This document shows positions 1 through 11,061 of a DNA stretch of 64,000 nucleotides, one piece after another. Positions within the stretch are counted from its first letter, which is position 1, and each line of letters opens with the position of its first letter. Below the pieces are notes generated by a model. The model saw only the letters and a list, made by a program, of their open reading frames with translations, made no database searches and had not been told where the DNA came from. Made by a program: the position numbers and the translations under genes. Source of the stretch: Actinomycetes bacterium (GTDB lineage Bacteria > Actinomycetota > Acidimicrobiia > Acidimicrobiales > Bog-793); NCBI GenBank assembly GCA_021798985.1, contig JAJZBI010000005.1, positions 62,001 to 126,000 of the forward strand, read 5' to 3'.

Positions 1-1108
1 GCGGGATGCCGGGGGCCTCGGCGCTGAGACGCACCAGCAGCTCGCGCAGCGCGTCCGGGTCGACCAGCCAGCCCATTGGCGTCCGGGCGAGCCAGTCCGG
101 CTGATACTCGACGACCCCGGGCACCCCGCTCGTCGGAACCGATTCTCCGATCCGGAGGTCCTCGGGGTCTCCGGGGCGCAAATAGACCGGCGCGTAGTAG
201 TTGATCCCGAGGAAGTCGATTGGCTGGCTGATGAGCGCGAGGTCGCCGTCGCGCACGAGCGCGGGCGGCGGGAGGAGGTGCGGGCGGGCGTGGGTGGGGT
301 AGCGGCCGTGCAGGACCGGCTCGAGGTACAGGCCGTTCTGCTCGGCGTCGGTGACAAGGCGCGCCCGTTCGAGGTCGTCGCCGAGCCCTTCGCCGAGGAC
401 GCGCACCGGGTGGAGGTCGAAGGTGATGCCGACGCGCGCGCCGGCAGGTAGCTCGTTGCGCAGCGCCTGCAAGGCGAGCCCGTGCGCGACGAGCAGGTGG
501 TGGTTGGTCGCGGTCGCCGCCTCGTTGTCCTTGAGGCCCGGGGCGTGCTCCCCGAAGCGATAGCCGTGGCTCGCCACGACCTGCGGCTCGTTCAACGTGA
601 TCCAGCGGTCCACGCCGTCGCCGAGGACCTCGGCGACGATGCCGGCGTATTCGGCGAAACGCTCGGCGGTCGAGCGCACCGCCCAGCCGCCTTCGTCCTG
701 GAGTGCCTGGGGCAGGTCCCAGTGGAACAGCGTCGCGGCCGGAGCGATGTCGTGCTCACGCAGCTCGTCGACGAGCGCGCGGTAGTAGTCGAGGCCCTTT
801 TGGTTGGCCGGCCCGCTCCCGGTCGGCTGCACCCGGGCCCAGGAGACCGAGAAGCGGTACGCCTTCAGGCCGAGCGAGGCCATCATCGCGACGTCGTCGC
901 GGAAGCGGTGGTAGCTGTCGCAGGCGACATCTCCCGTGTCACCGTGCAGCACCTTGCCGGGCGTGCGGCTGAAGGTGTCCCACACCGAAGGGCCGCGTCC
1001 GTCCTCGTTCGCCGCGCCTTCGATCTGGTAGGCGGCCGTCGCGGCCCCGAAGAGAAAGCCCTTGGGAAAGCTGAGGCTTTCTTCGGTGCCTGCTGCCGTC
1101 GTCGTCAT
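1..1108 (-). CDS. Beta-glucosidase, glycoside hydrolase family 1 (3' end cut by window edge)
   Basis: Reading from ATG at 1108, the protein opens with the GH1 N-terminal signature (FPKGFLFGAATAAYQIEGA, about residues 14-32). It continues with YRFSVSWARVQP and the acid/base motif TLNEP near residue 160. The later IDFLGINYYAP segment is also typical. About 369 of the usual ~450 residues are inside the window; the nucleophile motif (ENG) lies beyond base 1. There is no signal peptide, so it should cleave beta-glucosides or cello-oligosaccharides in the cytoplasm. It is divergent from a LacI regulator and an ABC importer, with twin LacI-type operators in the gap, so it is probably a target of that regulator. 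Exact sugar preference (glucoside, galactoside, xyloside) cannot be read from the sequence. Confidence 0.95.
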   Translation of the reverse strand, partial: MTTTAAGTEESLSFPKGFLFGAATAAYQIEGAANEDGRGPSVWDTFSRTPGKVLHGDTGDVACDSYHRFRDDVAMMASLGLKAYRFSVSWARVQPTGSGPANQKGLDYYRALVDELREHDIAPAATLFHWDLPQALQDEGGWAVRSTAERFAEYAGIVAEVLGDGVDRWITLNEPQVVASHGYRFGEHAPGLKDNEAATATNHHLLVAHGLALQALRNELPAGARVGITFDLHPVRVLGEGLGDDLERARLVTDAEQNGLYLEPVLHGRYPTHARPHLLPPPALVRDGDLALISQPIDFLGINYYAPVYLRPGDPEDLRIGESVPTSGVPGVVEYQPDWLARTPMGWLVDPDALRELLVRLSAEAPGIP

Positions 1109-1197
1109 GAATCCTCCCTTGGCCATCTGGAATCCCCCCACTTGGCGCTCGGCACCCCTCGCCGCTTCGCCTTGACGACCCCGATGACGCACCTTAG

Positions 1198-1232
1198 TGT
1201 AAGCGCTTAGACGACGGATGTAACCGCTTAGA
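1198..1232. promoter_or_regulatory. Twin LacI-type operators
   Basis: TGTAAGCGCTTAGA (1198-1211) and TGTAACCGCTTAGA (1219-1232) differ at one base and are 21 bp apart, two helical turns. The core TAAGCGCTTA is a palindrome with the central CG typical of LacI-family sites. They lie about 90 bp upstream of the beta-glucosidase start and about 150 bp upstream of the LacI gene, so they could control both directions. Regulator identity is inferred from proximity. Confidence 0.65.
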
Positions 1233-1279
1233 TCCCCACCGGAGCGGCAAGGCGGTCGTTCAGCCGGGGGTCAGCGACA

Positions 1280-1305
1280 TTACGCTACGGTTACGCTGTA
1301 TTACG
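1280..1305. repeat. Three phased TTACG direct repeats
   Basis: TTACG occurs at 1280, 1291 and 1301, spaced 11 and 10 bp, so all three copies face the same side of the helix. They lie between the twin operators and the LacI start. They could be a direct-repeat activator site or part of the promoter; there is no family evidence for either. Confidence 0.3.
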
Positions 1306-1379
1306 TTTAGGTTGCGGGAGACTCAGAGAGGGATCCCGACAGGTCAGGGGGGAGCGGGCACGGCGGGGATGACCTACCG

Positions 1380-2756
1380 ATGCCCACGGCAGGCGCGCGG
1401 GGAGACCCGACGCCGCCGGTGACAGAGGAGTTGGGGAAGACGGCAACGCTCTATGATGTCGCGCGCCTCGCGGGCGTTTCCACGGCGACGGTTTCACGGG
1501 TCGTGCACGGACATGACCGCGTGAAGGCGGACACCCGGGACCGGGTGCAGGCCGTGATCGAAGAGCTCGGCTACGTGCCCGACGGCGCGGCCCAGAGCCT
1601 GTCGCGGCGCCGCAAGGAGATCATTGGGTTGGTCTCTGAAGCCCGCAAAGCGGCACAGTACGACGTCGAGAACATGAGCCTGCTCTTTTACGACGAGGTG
1701 CTGCACGGCGTCGAGGCGAAGATCCGCGATCACGGCTGGTCGCTTCTCATCAGCTACATCACGGGCGAGGATCCCGACGGGTTCGAGCGGCTGCAGGCCA
1801 TGTCGGCCAAGGTCGACGGCTTGCTGATCGGCGAGGGCATCGTCGAGTCCAAGCGACTGGCCCAGCTCGCGGCGCGCGTGCCCGTGGTGGTGATCGCGGG
1901 TGCACCAGACGAGCGCTCGGTCGACGTGATCACCGCCGGCAACCGCTCGGGCGCCTTCGCGCTGGTGAGCCACCTTGTGGCCGAGCACGGTCGACGCCGC
2001 TTCTTCCACGTCGACGGGCCGGCGAACGCGCCCGACGCCCGCGAACGGCGCTCGGCGCTCGAGCAGGTGCTGCGCGCCGAGCCACGCTGCCGGCTGATCG
2101 GCACCTCCCAGGGATCTTTCAGCGTCGAGAGCGGCCAGCGCGCGGCAGAGCAGTTGCTCGCCGAGCATGCCGACGCCCTCCCGGACGCGGTCGTGTGCGC
2201 CAACGACCAGATGGCCATCGGTGCACTCCAGATGCTCACCCGCGCCGGGGTGAAGGTGCCCGAGCAGGTCGCGGTGGTCGGCTTCGACGACATCTACCCG
2301 GGCAGCCTCCAAGAGCCTCCGCTCACCACAGTGCACCAGCCGATGCGCCTGATGGGCGAGCACGCGGCGGTGCGCCTGCTCGAGCGGATCGCGCGGCCCG
2401 GCCTGCGCCCCAAGGTTGAGGTGCTGGCGACCGAGCTCGTGCTGCGCGCGAGCTGCGGTTGTTCGCCCGATGCCGAAGAGCGCCGGGTGATCGAGCCGGC
2501 AGGGGCGCGCCGCCGAGCCACCAAGGGGCGCGCGGTTGGCACCACGGCCGCCACCCCAGCGTCGCCGCGTGCTTCTCGGGTGGCGGCACGCGCGGCGTCG
2601 GCCGTGGCGAGCGCCCCGAGGCAGGCGGCCGAGGCGGCACCCGCACCAAGCGATGGAGCAGCGAACATGCACGAGCACGGGGGCCGCCGCACGCGCGGCG
2701 CGACGACGGCCAGGACCACGACCTCGCGACGCCGGGTGGCCGGCGCCGCCAGCTGA
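1380..2756 (+). CDS. LacI-family transcriptional regulator with long basic tail
   Basis: The LacI helix-turn-helix (LYDVARLAGVSTATVSRVVHG, about residues 24-44) is followed by the hinge helix region and a periplasmic-binding-protein-like sugar domain. That domain ends with the usual AVVGFDDIYPG and LTTVHQP segments. A typical member ends near residue 345-365. This one runs about 90 residues further with an Ala/Arg/Thr-rich, probably disordered tail. ATG at 1380 is chosen because it precedes the HTH closely; GTG at 1419 is an in-frame alternative, and no strong ribosome site marks either. It sits 12 bp ahead of the importer genes, so it is probably co-transcribed with them and represses them and the divergent beta-glucosidase until a sugar binds. 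The effector is unknown. Confidence 0.93.
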   Translation: MPTAGARGDPTPPVTEELGKTATLYDVARLAGVSTATVSRVVHGHDRVKADTRDRVQAVIEELGYVPDGAAQSLSRRRKEIIGLVSEARKAAQYDVENMSLLFYDEVLHGVEAKIRDHGWSLLISYITGEDPDGFERLQAMSAKVDGLLIGEGIVESKRLAQLAARVPVVVIAGAPDERSVDVITAGNRSGAFALVSHLVAEHGRRRFFHVDGPANAPDARERRSALEQVLRAEPRCRLIGTSQGSFSVESGQRAAEQLLAEHADALPDAVVCANDQMAIGALQMLTRAGVKVPEQVAVVGFDDIYPGSLQEPPLTTVHQPMRLMGEHAAVRLLERIARPGLRPKVEVLATELVLRASCGCSPDAEERRVIEPAGARRRATKGRAVGTTAATPASPRASRVAARAASAVASAPRQAAEAAPAPSDGAANMHEHGGRRTRGATTARTTTSRRRVAGAAS

Positions 2757-2768
2757 GGGGCGGCGGCC

Positions 2769-3752
2769 GTGCAATTCCTGCTCCGCCGCTTCGTCTTCTA
2801 CATCGTGGCTGCCTGGGCCGCGCTGACGGTGAACTTCTTCGTGCCGCGCCTCATGCCGGGCAACCCCGCTGAGGTGCTCTTCCAGAGCCTGCCGTCGCTG
2901 CAGCCCGGGGCGTTGAAGGCCATCGAGGCCGAGTTCGGCATCGGCAAGTCGGGCAGCTTGTGGCACCAGTACGGGACGTACCTGTGGGACGTGCTGCACG
3001 GGAACTTTGGCATCTCGGTGGCCGAGTACCCCGCGCACGTGTCCACCATCATCGGCGAGACGCTGCCGTGGACGCTGATCTTGGTTGGGACCGCGACGGT
3101 GATCGCCTTCGTCCTCGGCACGCTGCTCGGCATCATGGCCGCCTGGCGCCGCGGCGGTTGGCTGGACCGCCTCCTGCCCGGGCTGACCTTCTTGCAAGGC
3201 GCGCCCTACTTTTTCCTCGCCTTGCTGCTGGTCGACCTCTTGGCGATGCACCTGCACTGGTTCCCGATCCAGCAGGGATACTCCCAGGGGCTGGTGCCAG
3301 GCTGGCACTGGAACTTCATCGGCAGCGCCATCTACCACTCGCTGCTGCCGGCGATCACGATCGTGCTCACCTCGATGGCGGGCTGGATGCTCCAGATGCG
3401 CAACGTCATGATCACCACGATTGGCGAGGACTACGTGCTCGCGGCCCAGGCCAAGGGGCTCAAGTCGCGCCGCGTGATCATGACCTACGCGGCCCGCAAC
3501 GCCATCTTGCCCAACCTCTCCGGCTTCGCCCTGGCGCTCGGCTTCGTCGTCTCGGGCGCCTTGTTGATGGAGATCGTGTTCTCCTATCCCGGCATCGGCC
3601 TCACCTTGTTCAACGCCGTGTCTGCTGATGACTATCCCCTGATGCAGGGCATCTTCTTGATCATCGCCCTCGTCGTGCTGGTGGCCAACCTCGCCGCCGA
3701 CGCGATCTACGTCTTCGCCGACCCGCGCGCTCGCACGAAGGGAGCGAAGTAA
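2769..3752 (+). CDS. ABC transporter permease, DppB/OppB type
   Basis: 327 residues. The start FLLRRFVFYIVAAWAALTVNFFVPRLMPGNP is the classic first transmembrane helix of the DppB/OppB family. The BPD_transp_1 domain follows, with the ATPase-contact loop AAQAKGLKSRRVIMTYAARNAILP near residues 225-245 and about six membrane helices. It forms the translocation channel with the next gene, whose ATG overlaps this gene's stop codon (TAATG). Although the family is named for peptides, members in cellulolytic bacteria carry cello-oligosaccharides, and the neighbouring LacI regulator and beta-glucosidase favour that role here. Confidence 0.93.
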   Translation: MQFLLRRFVFYIVAAWAALTVNFFVPRLMPGNPAEVLFQSLPSLQPGALKAIEAEFGIGKSGSLWHQYGTYLWDVLHGNFGISVAEYPAHVSTIIGETLPWTLILVGTATVIAFVLGTLLGIMAAWRRGGWLDRLLPGLTFLQGAPYFFLALLLVDLLAMHLHWFPIQQGYSQGLVPGWHWNFIGSAIYHSLLPAITIVLTSMAGWMLQMRNVMITTIGEDYVLAAQAKGLKSRRVIMTYAARNAILPNLSGFALALGFVVSGALLMEIVFSYPGIGLTLFNAVSADDYPLMQGIFLIIALVVLVANLAADAIYVFADPRARTKGAK

Positions 3753-4806
3753 TGGCGGTCGCCATCAACCTTCCCGAGGCGGTCGAAGTCCCGCGGGCCA
3801 AGCGGCGCCGCTTCGCGTTCTGGCACGAGATGTCGACCAAGGCCAAGGTCGGCGTCTACATCATCGGGGTCTTCGTGATCGTCGGCATCATTGGCCCCTA
3901 CATCGCGCCCTACGACCCGTCCACGCAGGTGCCGAACGTGGCCGTCGCCGCGCCGTCGGCGGCGCACCTGCTTGGCACCACGAGCTTTGGCCAAGACATC
4001 TTGTCCCAGCTCCTCGTGGGCGTCCGGGCGACGCTGGTGCTCAGCTTGCTGGTCGGGCTCATCGCCACGGCGCTGTCGGTGATCATCGGCATCTCCGCCG
4101 GCTTCCTCGGCGGCTGGGCCGACGAGGGGCTCTCGCTGTTGAGCAACGTCTTTTTGGTGCTGCCGTCGCTGCCGCTGCTGATCGTGCTCCTTGGCTACCT
4201 GCCGGGCCACGGCGACACGCCGACGATCTTCGTGCTGAGCTTCCTCGGTTGGCCCTGGGGCGCGAGGGTGATCCGCGCCCAGACGCTGTCGATCCGACAA
4301 CGCGACTTCGTCGCCGCAGCCAGAGAGACCGGCGACTCGGCGTGGCGGCTGATCTTCTTCGAGGTGATGCCGAACGAGGTGAGCCTGATCGCCGCCAGCT
4401 TCGTCGGCACGGTCATCTACGCCATCGGGACCTCGGTGGCGCTCGCCTTCTTGGGGCTCGCCGATGAGAACACCTGGACGCTCGGCACGATCTTGTACTG
4501 GGCCGGGAGCCAGAGCGCCCTTCAGGCCAACGCCTGGTGGTGGTTCGTGCCGCCCGGGGTGTGCGTCGCTGCGCTGGCGGCCGGCCTCGTGCTGGTGAAC
4601 TTCGGCATCGACGAGCTCGGCAACCCGCGCCTTCGCGACGCCGCGGGCGGCAGCCGCATCGGCGGGCGCCGCTGGCGCCCGGCGGACCCGACGCCGGTGG
4701 TGATCCCCGGCGCGCCGGTCCAACGGGGTCGCGTCGCCACCTTCTTGCACGGCTTTACGCGCGCGTCAGCGGTCGAGGCGCGGGCGACGACGCGAAGGGA
4801 GCTCCG

Positions 4807-4810
<4 letters not shown>
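3752..4810 (+). CDS. ABC transporter permease, DppC/OppC type
   Basis: 352 residues. The N-terminal cytoplasmic segment is followed by a first membrane helix (VGVYIIGVFVIVGIIGPYIAPYDP), then the DppC-type signature HLLGTTSFGQDILSQLLVG and a six-helix permease domain. The coupling loop is FVAAARETGDSAWRLIFFEVMPNE. The start overlaps the stop of the preceding permease by one base, and the stop overlaps the next ATPase start (ATGA), so translation is probably coupled. The last ~60 residues after the final helix are Arg-rich and unlike the core family. It partners with the preceding permease in one importer. Confidence 0.93.
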
Positions 4811-7229
<2,419 letters not shown>

Positions 7230-7261
7230 CCCGGCCTCGCCGCGATGGGCGGCGACCACGA

Positions 7262-7280
7262 GGGCACCGTCCCGGTGCCC
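7262..7280 (+). terminator. Intra-operon hairpin upstream of the binding-protein gene
   Basis: GGGCACCG (7262-7269) pairs with CGGTGCCC (7273-7280) around a 3-nt loop, with no T-run after it. It sits in the 130-bp gap between the second ATPase gene and the solute-binding protein. It may be an attenuator or an RNA-processing barrier that lets the binding protein be made in excess. Confidence 0.4.
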
Positions 7281-7359
7281 CCCGGCAGGGGGCGTGGCGG
7301 CGAAGCGCCGTCCCGCTGCGGTCACACATTCAGGCAGAGCAGAAAGGCATCAAGCACTG

Positions 7360-9030
7360 ATGAAGGACTTCCTTAAGCACAAGAAGGTCGGCGCGATCGT
7401 CGCCGCCGGCCTCATCGGAACCGGCTCGATGGCCGCGGCGCTGGCCAGCATCGGCGTGCAGAGTTCGTCGGCGGCCTCGGGCGTCGTGCTCACCATGGAG
7501 TCGAGCCCGACCAACACGCTGACGCGGAGCTTCAACCCGTTCAGCACGACCGACGCCATCTATCTCGTGGCGGGCACCTCGTTCGTCTACGAGCCGCTCT
7601 TGCAGTTCGACGCCGCCAAGGCGGGCGTGATCTACCCCTGGCTGGCGACGGGCTACAAGTTCACCAACGGCGGCAAGTCGGTCGTCTTCACCATCCGCAA
7701 GGGCGCCAAGTGGTCCGACGGCTCGCCGCTCACGCCGGCCGATGTGGCCTTTACCTACGAGCTCGTGAAGAAGAACCCGGCCATCAACACCGGTGGGCTC
7801 GCCATCACCAAGGTCGCCACCGCCGGCGACACGGTCACGATCAGCTTCGCGACGCCGCAGTACACCAACCTGCAGAACATCGCCTCGGTGTACATCGTCC
7901 CGAAGAAGATCTGGAGCGGCGTCGGCAACCCGGCGACCTACGTGGACCCGAACCCGGTCGGCTCGGGCCCCTACACGGTCGGCACCTTCACGCCCCAGGG
8001 CTTCACCTTGGTGAAGAACCCGAACTACTGGGCCGCCAGCAAGGTGCGCATCCCGACGCTCGACTTCCCGGCCTACGCGTCGAACACCAACGCCGAGGAG
8101 GCCCTCTTCTCGGGCCAGCTCGACTGGGCCGGCAACTTCATCCCGAACCTGAAGAAGCTGTTCTTGTCGAAGTCGAAGCTGAACACGGCCTGGGAGGCGC
8201 CGCTCAACACGGTCACCCTCGAGCCGAACCTGAACCGCTTCCCGCTGAACCAGCTGCCGGTGCGCCAGGCGATCAGCCTGGCCGTCGACCGCCAGGCGAT
8301 CAGCACCCAGGGTGAGGCCGGCCTCGAGCCGCCGGCGGTGAACGCCAGCGGCATCACGCTGCCGGTCTTCAACGCCTACCTCTCGCCCGCGGTCGCCGGC
8401 GCCAAGCTGGCGCCGACCGCCAACGTCTCGGCCGCCAAGGCTGTGCTCGAGAAGGCCGGCTGGAAGATGGGCAGCAACGGGTACTTCCAGAAGAACGGCA
8501 AGACGCTGACCTTCTCGATCTCGGACCCGTCGTCCTACACCGACTACGCGGCCGACGCCTCGATCATCGCTTCGGACCTGAAGAAGGCCGGCATGGACGT
8601 GACCTTCAACGGGCTCACCGTGACGGCGTGGTCGAACGACGTCGCCGACGGCAACTTCGACTCGGTCATCCACTGGTCGAACGGCGGCGTGAACCCGTAC
8701 TCGATGTTCAACGGCTGGCTGAACAGCACGCTCGACACCAAGTCGGCGAGCGGTGACTACGAGCACCTCCACGACGCGGCGATCAACGCCCAGCTGAACA
8801 AGGTGGCGGCGGCACCGACGCTCGCGGCCGAGAAGGCGGCGCTGGCGCCGATCGAGAAGTACATGGCCACCAACCTCCCGCTGATCCCGCTCGTCTACGG
8901 CGTGGCGTGGTCGGAGGTGAACGGCCAGCACATCAAGGGTTGGCCGACCCCGGCGAACCCGTACGAGTCGGCTCAGCCGGCGACGCCGACCAACGAGGTC
9001 GTCGTGCTGCACCTGTCTCCTCGGGGCTGA
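7360..9030 (+). CDS. ABC transporter solute-binding protein, family 5 (DppA/OppA fold)
   Basis: 556 residues from ATG 7360, preceded by AGAAAGG; the longer reading frame from 7294 has no ribosome site. A signal peptide with a basic start (MKDFLKHKKVGAIVAAG) and a long hydrophobic core ends near SSSAAS. There is no lipobox cysteine, so attachment to the membrane is not evident. The SBP_bac_5 domain shows the family pattern KWSDGSPLTPADVAFTYEL (about residues 117-135) and GSGPYTVGTF. It captures the substrate outside the cell for the permease/ATPase genes upstream. Context suggests an oligosaccharide rather than a peptide ligand. Its codon use is very regular, with C or G at almost every third position, consistent with high expression. 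Confidence 0.94.
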   Translation: MKDFLKHKKVGAIVAAGLIGTGSMAAALASIGVQSSSAASGVVLTMESSPTNTLTRSFNPFSTTDAIYLVAGTSFVYEPLLQFDAAKAGVIYPWLATGYKFTNGGKSVVFTIRKGAKWSDGSPLTPADVAFTYELVKKNPAINTGGLAITKVATAGDTVTISFATPQYTNLQNIASVYIVPKKIWSGVGNPATYVDPNPVGSGPYTVGTFTPQGFTLVKNPNYWAASKVRIPTLDFPAYASNTNAEEALFSGQLDWAGNFIPNLKKLFLSKSKLNTAWEAPLNTVTLEPNLNRFPLNQLPVRQAISLAVDRQAISTQGEAGLEPPAVNASGITLPVFNAYLSPAVAGAKLAPTANVSAAKAVLEKAGWKMGSNGYFQKNGKTLTFSISDPSSYTDYAADASIIASDLKKAGMDVTFNGLTVTAWSNDVADGNFDSVIHWSNGGVNPYSMFNGWLNSTLDTKSASGDYEHLHDAAINAQLNKVAAAPTLAAEKAALAPIEKYMATNLPLIPLVYGVAWSEVNGQHIKGWPTPANPYESAQPATPTNEVVVLHLSPRG

Positions 9031-9050
9031 TCAACCCGAGCGAGCAAGGC

Positions 9051-9085
9051 GGACCCGCCCCCGGAATAGCCCCGGGGGCGGGTCC
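9051..9085 (+). terminator. Transcription terminator hairpin after the importer operon
   Basis: A perfect 14-bp stem (9051-9064 with 9072-9085) encloses a 7-nt loop, AATAGCC. It begins 20 bp after the binding-protein stop codon. There is no T-tract, which is common for terminators in high-GC actinobacteria. Confidence 0.75.
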
Positions 9086-9476
9086 CACCCCAGGCAGGGC
9101 ACGTCACGATACCCGGCAGCGCGCCGCCGGCGTCGGGCGTGCCCTGCGGCGCGCCCGACTCCCGCCCATGTGGTGCAACTAGTGCACGCGCCGGACGTGG
9201 CAGTTCTTTGTGGCGTGCCCGGGCTTGATGCGGCCGATGGGCCGCGCGGCGCAAGATCGTGACGCGTTGATGACGCCCCAATGCCACCTCGATCGCCGCC
9301 CGGCCGCCAGGTGACGCGGCGGCGACGAAAGAGCACCGCCGTGCCGCTCCTTCGTTGCAGATCTGTTGCTCTTGGCCGGGACCGACCCCAGGGTCGTGGC
9401 AAGGTCGTATGGTTGTTCCAGGCCTCATCGCTGAGCGTCCCGTTCCCCCCGCGGGCACGGCTCGCGAGGTCGAAGG
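9086..9476. other. Intergenic stretch without a recognised gene
   Basis: All frames give only Arg/Pro/Ala-rich shadow translations. No tRNA-like TPsiC arm, ribosome site with convincing codon use, or domain was seen. It separates the convergent importer operon and the YihY-like gene. Confidence 0.5.
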
Positions 9477-9512
9477 GCACGGCCCGGGCTCCCCCCCCTG
9501 CCCGGGCCGTGC
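9477..9512 (-). terminator. Strong GC hairpin in the convergent gap
   Basis: A 13-bp perfect stem (9477-9489 with 9500-9512) has a C-rich 10-nt loop. It is the second hairpin met when transcription leaves the YihY-like gene on the minus strand and could also stop plus-strand read-through. Confidence 0.5.
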
Positions 9513-9557
9513 CGCGCCGGGCCCGTCCTGAGCTGGGCCGATGCGACCGTGCCTGAC

Positions 9558-9583
9558 CGATGAGCGCACCCCCGCGCTCATCG
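9558..9583 (-). terminator. Terminator hairpin downstream of the YihY-like gene
   Basis: CGATGAGCGC (9558-9567) pairs with GCGCTCATCG (9574-9583) around a 6-nt loop, about 40 bp beyond the stop codon at 9625. Confidence 0.55.
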
Positions 9584-9624
9584 CCGCACCATGATCGTTG
9601 CGGGGCCATGCAGGTTGTCGAGCC

Positions 9625-10683
9625 TCACGCCCCGGCTGGTGCCGGGTGGTCGTCGTCGTGCGCAGAGCGCGCATAGGGCGCGCTCGGGGAGGGCTGCGCG
9701 CGCTGGGCCGGGGCGACCGAGGTGTGCTCGGCGTCGTAGGTGACCTCGACGCGCTGCTCGGGGCGGCGGCGCTGCTCGGTCACCTGCAAGGTGAGGGAGC
9801 GCTCGTCGGCCTCGGTGAGCGGCGGCTGGATGATGCTGCGCGGCCAGAGGCGGTAGGCGAGGACGGCGTTGACCTCGCTCGCGTAGACGGCCACCCGGGC
9901 CGCGAGGTAGATCCAGGCGACCAGCCCGAGGACGATCGCGAACAGCCCGTAGACGGGGCTCGCGTGCTTGAGGTCGCGCTCGACGAGGTAGCCGCCGACC
10001 GCTTGGACGACGGTCCAGATGATGCCGCCGAAGACGACGCCCACGATCAGCTGGCGCGTGCGGACCACGGGCGGGGTGAGGACGCGAAAGCTCAGCAGGT
10101 AGGCGCCGATATTCAACAGGGCCGAGACGATCTCGGCGGCCGCACCGAGGAGGAACCCGCGCTGGCCGACGATGCCGAAGCTCGAGAGGAATGCGGAGCA
10201 GACGACCGAGAGCGCCAGCACGCCGAGGAAGGCGAAGGCGCGCCACAGGCGGCCGACGAAGTTCGGCCGGATGACGCCCGGGACGTTCCAGATCTCCTCC
10301 ATCGCATACATCGCGGTCTGGCTGAGCCCCGTCGCGCCCCACAAGAGCCCGAGGATGCCGATCGTGAGCGAGACCGCCGATGCCCGATGGAGCGCGTGGA
10401 TGTTGTGCTGGATCTCCGGCCCGATGATCGGGAACTGGGAGAGGGCGGACTTCTCGATGGAGTGGGCGATGGCGCTGCTCGAGCCGGCGAGCAGGCCGAG
10501 CACCGTGACCAACAAGAGCATCAAGGGGAACAAGGTGACGAAGCCGGCGTACGCGAGGTTGGCGATCAGCGTTCCGGCGTTGTCGTCGCCGAACTTCTTC
10601 TGGACGCCGAAGAGGAACGCCGTCGCCGTGTGGCGCTGCTGGAAGCGGTCGACGCGGCGCAGCCCTGCCTCGATCGGGTTCAC
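9625..10683 (-). CDS. YihY/BrkB-family inner membrane protein
   Basis: 352 residues. The N-terminal amphipathic stretch (RRVDRFQQRH) precedes the family pattern ANLAYAGFVTLFPLMLLLVTVLGLL. Further membrane helices include LTIGILGLLWGATGLSQTAMYAMEEIWNVP, a hallmark of YihY/BrkB proteins, and about six helices in total by eye. The family was once thought to be ribonuclease BN; its true transport or envelope role is unsettled. The C-terminal ~60 residues are cytoplasmic, charged and Pro/Ala-rich. It is transcribed alone towards the importer operon and ends with two hairpins. Its upstream region holds a 9-bp palindrome and a G-rich tract. Confidence 0.9.
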   Translation of the reverse strand: MNPIEAGLRRVDRFQQRHTATAFLFGVQKKFGDDNAGTLIANLAYAGFVTLFPLMLLLVTVLGLLAGSSSAIAHSIEKSALSQFPIIGPEIQHNIHALHRASAVSLTIGILGLLWGATGLSQTAMYAMEEIWNVPGVIRPNFVGRLWRAFAFLGVLALSVVCSAFLSSFGIVGQRGFLLGAAAEIVSALLNIGAYLLSFRVLTPPVVRTRQLIVGVVFGGIIWTVVQAVGGYLVERDLKHASPVYGLFAIVLGLVAWIYLAARVAVYASEVNAVLAYRLWPRSIIQPPLTEADERSLTLQVTEQRRRPEQRVEVTYDAEHTSVAPAQRAQPSPSAPYARSAHDDDHPAPAGA

Positions 10684-11061
10684 GTGCGCCCGGCGTCGGT
10701 GATCGGCCCAGGGCCGATCGGCGGCGGCTCGGCGGGCGGCGGGGGAGAAGGAGGGGGGATTGGGCCGGGCCCAGGGTTCGGTGGCTCGATCGGCGGTTCG
10801 GGGCGCGGATCGGGGATCGGCGGGAGCGGCTCGGGAAGGACACCGCCGGGACGCGCCGCCGTGCGCGGGGAAAATGTTGTGAGCGGGGACAATAAGGTGG
10901 CGATCACGGCCGGCTCATACCCAACGGGCACGGCCATGGTGCCCGCACTGAACCGGTCCAGGCGGGCACACCTGCGGGCAAGGGGGCATGGAGCCGACCT
11001 GGCCAGGGGAAATTCCGATCCGACCCCCTCTGCATCGCGCACCTCGCCCGATCGGAGCCCT
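10684..11061. other. Intergenic region with palindrome and G-quadruplex-like tract
   Basis: GATCGGCCC-A-GGGCCGATC (10701-10719) is a 9-bp palindrome 18 bp upstream of the YihY-like start and could be an operator. Four G-runs at 10734-10764 (3, 5, 6 and 3 Gs with loops of 4, 7 and 3 nt) fit the G-quadruplex rule. The rest (10765-10860) is a GGX-rich low-complexity tract that reads open in several frames as Gly-rich or Pro-rich peptides. No gene is called here. Confidence 0.45.

Noticed and set aside
1494-3338. 614-residue ORF on the minus strand
   Set aside because: Shadow of the LacI and permease genes; the plus frame shows complete family motifs while this one is Arg/His/Gln-rich without any domain.
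9031-9609. Minus-strand ORF of 192 residues in the convergent gap
   Set aside because: It runs through three hairpins, is Arg-rich and has no ribosome site.
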